A stretch of 38,290 nucleotides of DNA. It comes from DAINBT01 sp036732785 (GTDB lineage: Bacteria > Planctomycetota > Phycisphaerae > Sedimentisphaerales > SM23-30). Positions 35,335 to 38,290 of the stretch are shown here, piece by piece. The position numbers and the translations under genes are program-made. Position 1 is the first letter of the stretch; each line of letters begins with the position of its first letter. The notes beneath the pieces are model-generated. The model searched no databases and had not been told where the DNA came from. It saw nothing but the letters and a program-made list of their open reading frames with translations. Location: the NCBI GenBank assembly GCA_964537505.1, contig CAZICK010000033.1, positions 1 through 38,290 of the forward strand, written 5' to 3'.

Positions 35335-35927
35335 TCCTTGAGAGGGTAAGGTATTGTTGTAAACGCTTCTTTGTTTGGCATGTAGTCAGTCAACCGCGTG
35401 GGTAAGCAGGCAAGCACGACAAGCTGGCAGGCCTCCATGTACCCGCCTTGAACTAGCAACAACATCAACCGTCAAAGGCAACACATCGCCCACAATCTGA
35501 CAAGTTTCTATGCCTGCGTGCTCTCAAACTAATTGTCTCTGGGAGACCCCCTTTTGTCAATAAAAAAACCATACCAATACTCATTTAACAGACAACTCCC
35601 ACATCCAACCAACCGCAATCCAACAAAAAACCCCCTAAACAACCCAAAAACCGCCAAACCCCAACCAAAAAGTACCGCTGACGCCCCGCCGCCTACTTTT
35701 TTGACGCTGACGCCTGGCAAGAGACTAAAATGTCACATATTCCTCAAAAAGACGCCACAAACCCCTGTTATCCCACAAGTTATGCCGTTTCCACGGGCTG
35801 ACGCCCACTCACACCCGCCAAAACACACTTCCACCACGACTCCTCACCCCACAGATCACCCCCCATCCCCCAAATACAATTTCATTCCTCCCCCCTATAA
35901 AAGTGAAGTGTTTCCGGGACATTAAAG
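35335..35927. other. Gene-free region with a G-poor, C/A-rich tract
   Basis: The first ~190 bases are ordinary sequence, and any promoter of the giant gene should lie there; no convincing -35/-10 pair was found. From about 35560 to 35900 the plus strand is almost without G (long C and A runs). GCTGACGCC occurs three times, at 35677, 35706 and 35797. Open frames here are by-products of this composition and have no family resemblance. Confidence 0.6.
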
Positions 35928-36708
35928 TTATCCTCTATGGATTAAGTATATCATGTAAGCAACATATACGCTCAGAAATATAACACCTTCCCATCGATCG
36001 AGCAGGCGTCTTCTGCCGGTGAACATAGCCAGAAACAGCAACAGGCTGGCGAGGATAGCGACGCCGATATCAATATTGTCTGTTTTCGCCAGAGGCAGGG
36101 GTTTTATCAGCGAGCTGGTCCCGAGAATGAAAAAGACGTTAAAGATGTTAGAGCCGACTATGTTCCCCACTGCAATCTCGGCGTTTTTTCGGTATGCCGC
36201 CATGGTTGAGGTGGCCAACTCGGAAAGTGAAGTACCCGCCGCTACCAGGGTCAATCCAATTACCGACTGGCTGAGGCCTAATTTGGCCGCCAGGACTATC
36301 GCACCATGTACGACCCAATTGCCTCCGATGCACAAGCAGACCAGTCCCAAAAGTACCAAAAAACACGATAAGTACCACCGCCAGTAAGGTTAAGGGGATT
36401 TCCTTCCAGACGGTCCCCCTCGTCACGGCCAAGGGATAAATAATCGCCGATATCCCTAAAATGACGAGGATATTGAAAATGTTGCTCCCTACAATATTAC
36501 CTATGGCAATCGCCGCATTCCCTTGGAGGCTGGCGCTGAGGTTGACAAATAATTCCGGGGTGGAAGTGCCAAAGGCGACAACGGTCAGCCCAATCACCAG
36601 ATCGGAAACATGTAACCGTCGGGCCAGGGATGAAGCGCCATCAACCAGCCAGCCGGCGCCGGCAAAGAGAAGTATAAATCCGATAGCAAGTAAAATATAC
36701 GAAAGCAT
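35928..36708 (-). pseudogene. Na+/Ca2+ exchanger (CaCA family), frameshifted and internally deleted
   Basis: An inner-membrane cation antiporter of the YrbG type, broken. The first half (ATG at 36708) contains alpha-repeat 1, GLTVVAFGTSTPEL...GNIVGSNIFNILVILG. The second half, in another frame from about 36359, contains alpha-repeat 2, GLTLVAAGTSLSEL...GNIVGSNIFNVFFILG. They meet at a T-rich stretch near 36358-36366. Adding both gives about 260 residues, against about 320 for the family. The helix and loop between the two halves are missing, so the lesion is a deletion of about 60 codons plus a frame change. In repeat 2 the usual GTSLPE is GTSLSE. Sequencing error alone would not explain the missing helix. 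Confidence 0.8.
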
Positions 36709-36728
36709 GGCCGTTAAATACCGTAAGC

Positions 36729-37043
36729 CTATCTCGTGTTTTTCTGGAAAATTGTTACCTGATGTTCTTCCGGCGACCTTGTTAATGCCAAGGCGGCATC
36801 GGATTCGAACTGACTACATCTGAGAAACCACACATTGATCTTTCGGATTATGCGAGAACTTATACCTTTTGACGGCGAAGACAAAAAGGCGGCGGCCAAG
36901 GTACGTTGCTCATCAACCAGGCCCGGCAAGTCGTCCTTGGTGATGACATCTCCAACGGCCAACAGCATGGCTCGTTCGATCAGATTGATCAATTCGCGAA
37001 CAAGGTAGCATTGAACCAATTCAGGGATATCCTCCCGCCGCCG
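36729..37043 (-). pseudogene. Sigma-54-dependent activator (NtrC family) fragment
   Basis: A frame reading RRREDIPELVQCYL joins directly to VRELINLIERAMLLAVGDVITKDDLPGLV. Both pieces are typical of NtrC-type AAA+ activators (sensor/EDIP segment, and the NVREL...ERA segment with its L-EDLP end), but normally about 55 residues separate them, including the (P)GN before VREL. The ATPase core and the effector domain are absent, and the tail after DEQRTLA is not recognisable. The 5' end lies inside the beta-helix gene remnant at 36989, in another frame. Confidence 0.75.
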
Positions 37044-37447
37044 TGGAAGTGTGAATAGGGCCAGTCAGTATTGTCAGCATTGCCGGCGGTAATGCTAACG
37101 CCGTCAAGTATGGCAGTTGTATCCAGATTAGTACCATCTGGATGATAGAATACGTGATAACAGTTATCGCTGTCGTCTCCGCCGGAATCATCGTCTCCAT
37201 TAAGATCGCCGCTGAGAATAGTAAGATATGTATCTGGGTCGCGATCTTCCCGCGCCGGATTACTCGTAGTCGCAAATCCGCCGTAAATAGCTACGCCATT
37301 TATCATCTGAAAGGTTTGGTATCGGCTGCCCGTGCCGCCCTCCTTGACATAGATAGTCTCAGCCAGAGCCGAGCTAACTGCCATCCCCGCCGACAAAACC
37401 AACACTACCACCAAGCCCATTATCGATCTCGATCTTCCTCGCCGCAT
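36989..37447 (-). pseudogene. Exported beta-helix protein, truncated
   Basis: 152 residues remain. A signal peptide (MRRGRSRSIMGLVVVLVLSA..., cut near ALAE) is followed by ETIYVKEGGTGS, then YQTFQMINGVAIYGGFA, ILSGDLNGDD, CYHVFYHPDG, AILDGVSITAGNAD and SHFHGGG. This is the start of a right-handed parallel beta-helix (polymorphic outer-membrane-like) protein family that normally has 300 or more residues. Two defects are visible: between TGS and RYQTF the usual segment describing the first helix turns is missing, and after HGGG the frame enters the sigma-54 activator remnant and stops. The start at 37447 has AGGAG 8 bases upstream; an in-frame ATG at 37477 is less likely. Confidence 0.7.
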
Positions 37448-37660
37448 CAGACCTTCTCCTGGACTATTTTCGTACAAACCAGTTAATCATACACTCTTCC
37501 TTTGCGGGGAACCAACCTCACCCCACATAAATACCATAGCACCAAATCCCACCCACCCCTATCAAGCAAATTATCCCCCCAATCCAACCCATCACCTATT
37601 TTTTCTCAATTTCTTACCCATCTTGACGCCTCTGCAATTGCCAATTATGATTACACAGTG
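37448..37660. other. Divergent intergenic region with a second G-poor tract
   Basis: Between the beta-helix remnant and tadA. From about 37510 to 37615 the plus strand is again C/A-rich and nearly free of G, like 35560-35900. No clear promoter for tadA was identified. Confidence 0.45.
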
Positions 37661-38203
37661 ATGAAATCTCAACTGGATATTCCAGCCTTGGACTTGAACG
37701 ATGACGCCCGTTTCATGACGGTCGCTTTGCGGGAAGCCGCCGCTGCCGCCGAAGACGGTGAAATACCCATTGGCGCTGTGATCGTTCACAAAGCTAAGAT
37801 TATAGGTCGTGCTCATAATCAGCGTGAGCGGCTTTCCGATCCGACTGCGCATGCCGAGATGATTGCGTTGACGCAGGCGGCGGCGTATCTGTCGAGTTGG
37901 CGTCTTTGTGGTTGCACTATGTATGTTACACTTGAACCTTGTGCGATGTGTGCCGGGGCGTTGGTGTTGGCCCGTATTGATCGGTTGGTTTACGGTCCGG
38001 CTGATCCCAAGGCCGGGGCCTGCGAAACATTATATAACATTGTTAATGACAAGAGGTTAAATCACCAAGTGGAAGTAGTTTCGGGTTTTATGGCCCAACC
38101 CTGCCGGGAAATCTTACAGGATTTTTTCGCTGCGAAACGGCAAAAAACACAGAAGCCGGAAGATGGCGGCGGGCGCGATGGGGGGGGAAATGTGTGTTTG
38201 TAA
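37661..38203 (+). CDS. tadA: tRNA adenosine(34) deaminase TadA
   Basis: A ~180-residue enzyme that converts A34 to inosine in the tRNA-Arg anticodon, needed for decoding CGN. The zinc/catalytic motifs are complete: HAE (64-66, Glu66 the proton shuttle) and PCAMC (93-97). The family core runs from DDARFMTVALREA to REILQDFF. The C-terminal tail (about 160-180) is Gly/Asp-rich and not part of the family. ATG at 37661 is chosen because the family core starts soon after it; the frame is open to 37502 but that part is low-complexity. No strong ribosome site. Its stop codon lies within the 33-bp tandem repeat. Confidence 0.93.
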   Translation: MKSQLDIPALDLNDDARFMTVALREAAAAAEDGEIPIGAVIVHKAKIIGRAHNQRERLSDPTAHAEMIALTQAAAYLSSWRLCGCTMYVTLEPCAMCAGALVLARIDRLVYGPADPKAGACETLYNIVNDKRLNHQVEVVSGFMAQPCREILQDFFAAKRQKTQKPEDGGGRDGGGNVCL

Positions 38204-38290
38204 GTGCTTATTTTTGGTGTCGGGGAATTGATGTAAGTGCTTATTTTTGGTGGTTGGGAATTGATGTAACTCCTTATTTTTCGTTGTGGG
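38199..38290 (+). repeat. 33-bp tandem repeat at the window end
   Basis: Units begin at 38199, 38232 and 38265, each TGTAA..CTTATTTTT.. followed by a G/T-rich half. The third diverges and runs off the window. C is rare on this strand. The first unit contains the TAA of tadA. Confidence 0.8.

Noticed and set aside
35529..35720. A hydrophobic 63-codon minus-strand frame
   Set aside because: It is produced by the G/T-rich strand of the skewed tract; no ribosome site and no recognisable pattern.

Overview
The window most likely comes from a Planctomycetota bacterium, probably near Phycisphaerae/Sedimentisphaerales. Three things point there. A 4168-residue surface protein starts with an Arg-rich leader and an LExRxxL sorting motif (QLESRFML). 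LptE and BamD lipoproteins indicate an outer membrane with LPS. The exported Tyr/Arg-rich HEAT-repeat proteins and beta-helix proteins also fit. The placement rests on protein character alone; there is no rRNA here.

Layout. (1) 56-~1970: a group II intron with its reverse transcriptase/maturase. (2) 2172-7964: a type III restriction-modification operon (mod, a BRO-N/DinD-like gene, res) with a hairpin terminator just after it. (3) ~8050-13600: an accessory block between two copies of a ~110-bp repeat. It holds a secreted C39-like cysteine-peptidase protein, a GntR-regulator fragment, the first part of a DNA methyltransferase gene, an OLD-like ATPase/TOPRIM protein, an IS3 transposase remnant and imperfect hairpin repeats. 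(4) 13872-17512, minus strand: bamD-lptE-ftsH, a core envelope operon. (5) 18047-21342, plus strand: two exported HEAT-repeat paralogues with a MarR-type regulator between them. (6) 21343-22604: hairpin repeats and one small gene. (7) 22605-35111, minus strand: a giant extracellular protein ending in a metzincin-type zinc protease domain. Its leader DNA is a 107-bp tandem duplication. (8) 35928-37447, minus strand: decayed genes (a Na+/Ca2+ exchanger, a sigma-54 activator fragment, a beta-helix exported protein), each apparently with internal deletions, lying between G-poor DNA tracts. (9) 37661-38203: tadA, whose stop codon lies inside a 33-bp tandem repeat running off the window end.

The left third is a defence/mobile island next to core envelope genes. 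The most unusual elements are the HEAT-MarR-HEAT cassette, the giant protein with its duplicated leader, and the clustered internal deletions near the right end. No rRNA, tRNA or CRISPR array was seen. Family assignments come from reading motifs by eye, without database searches.
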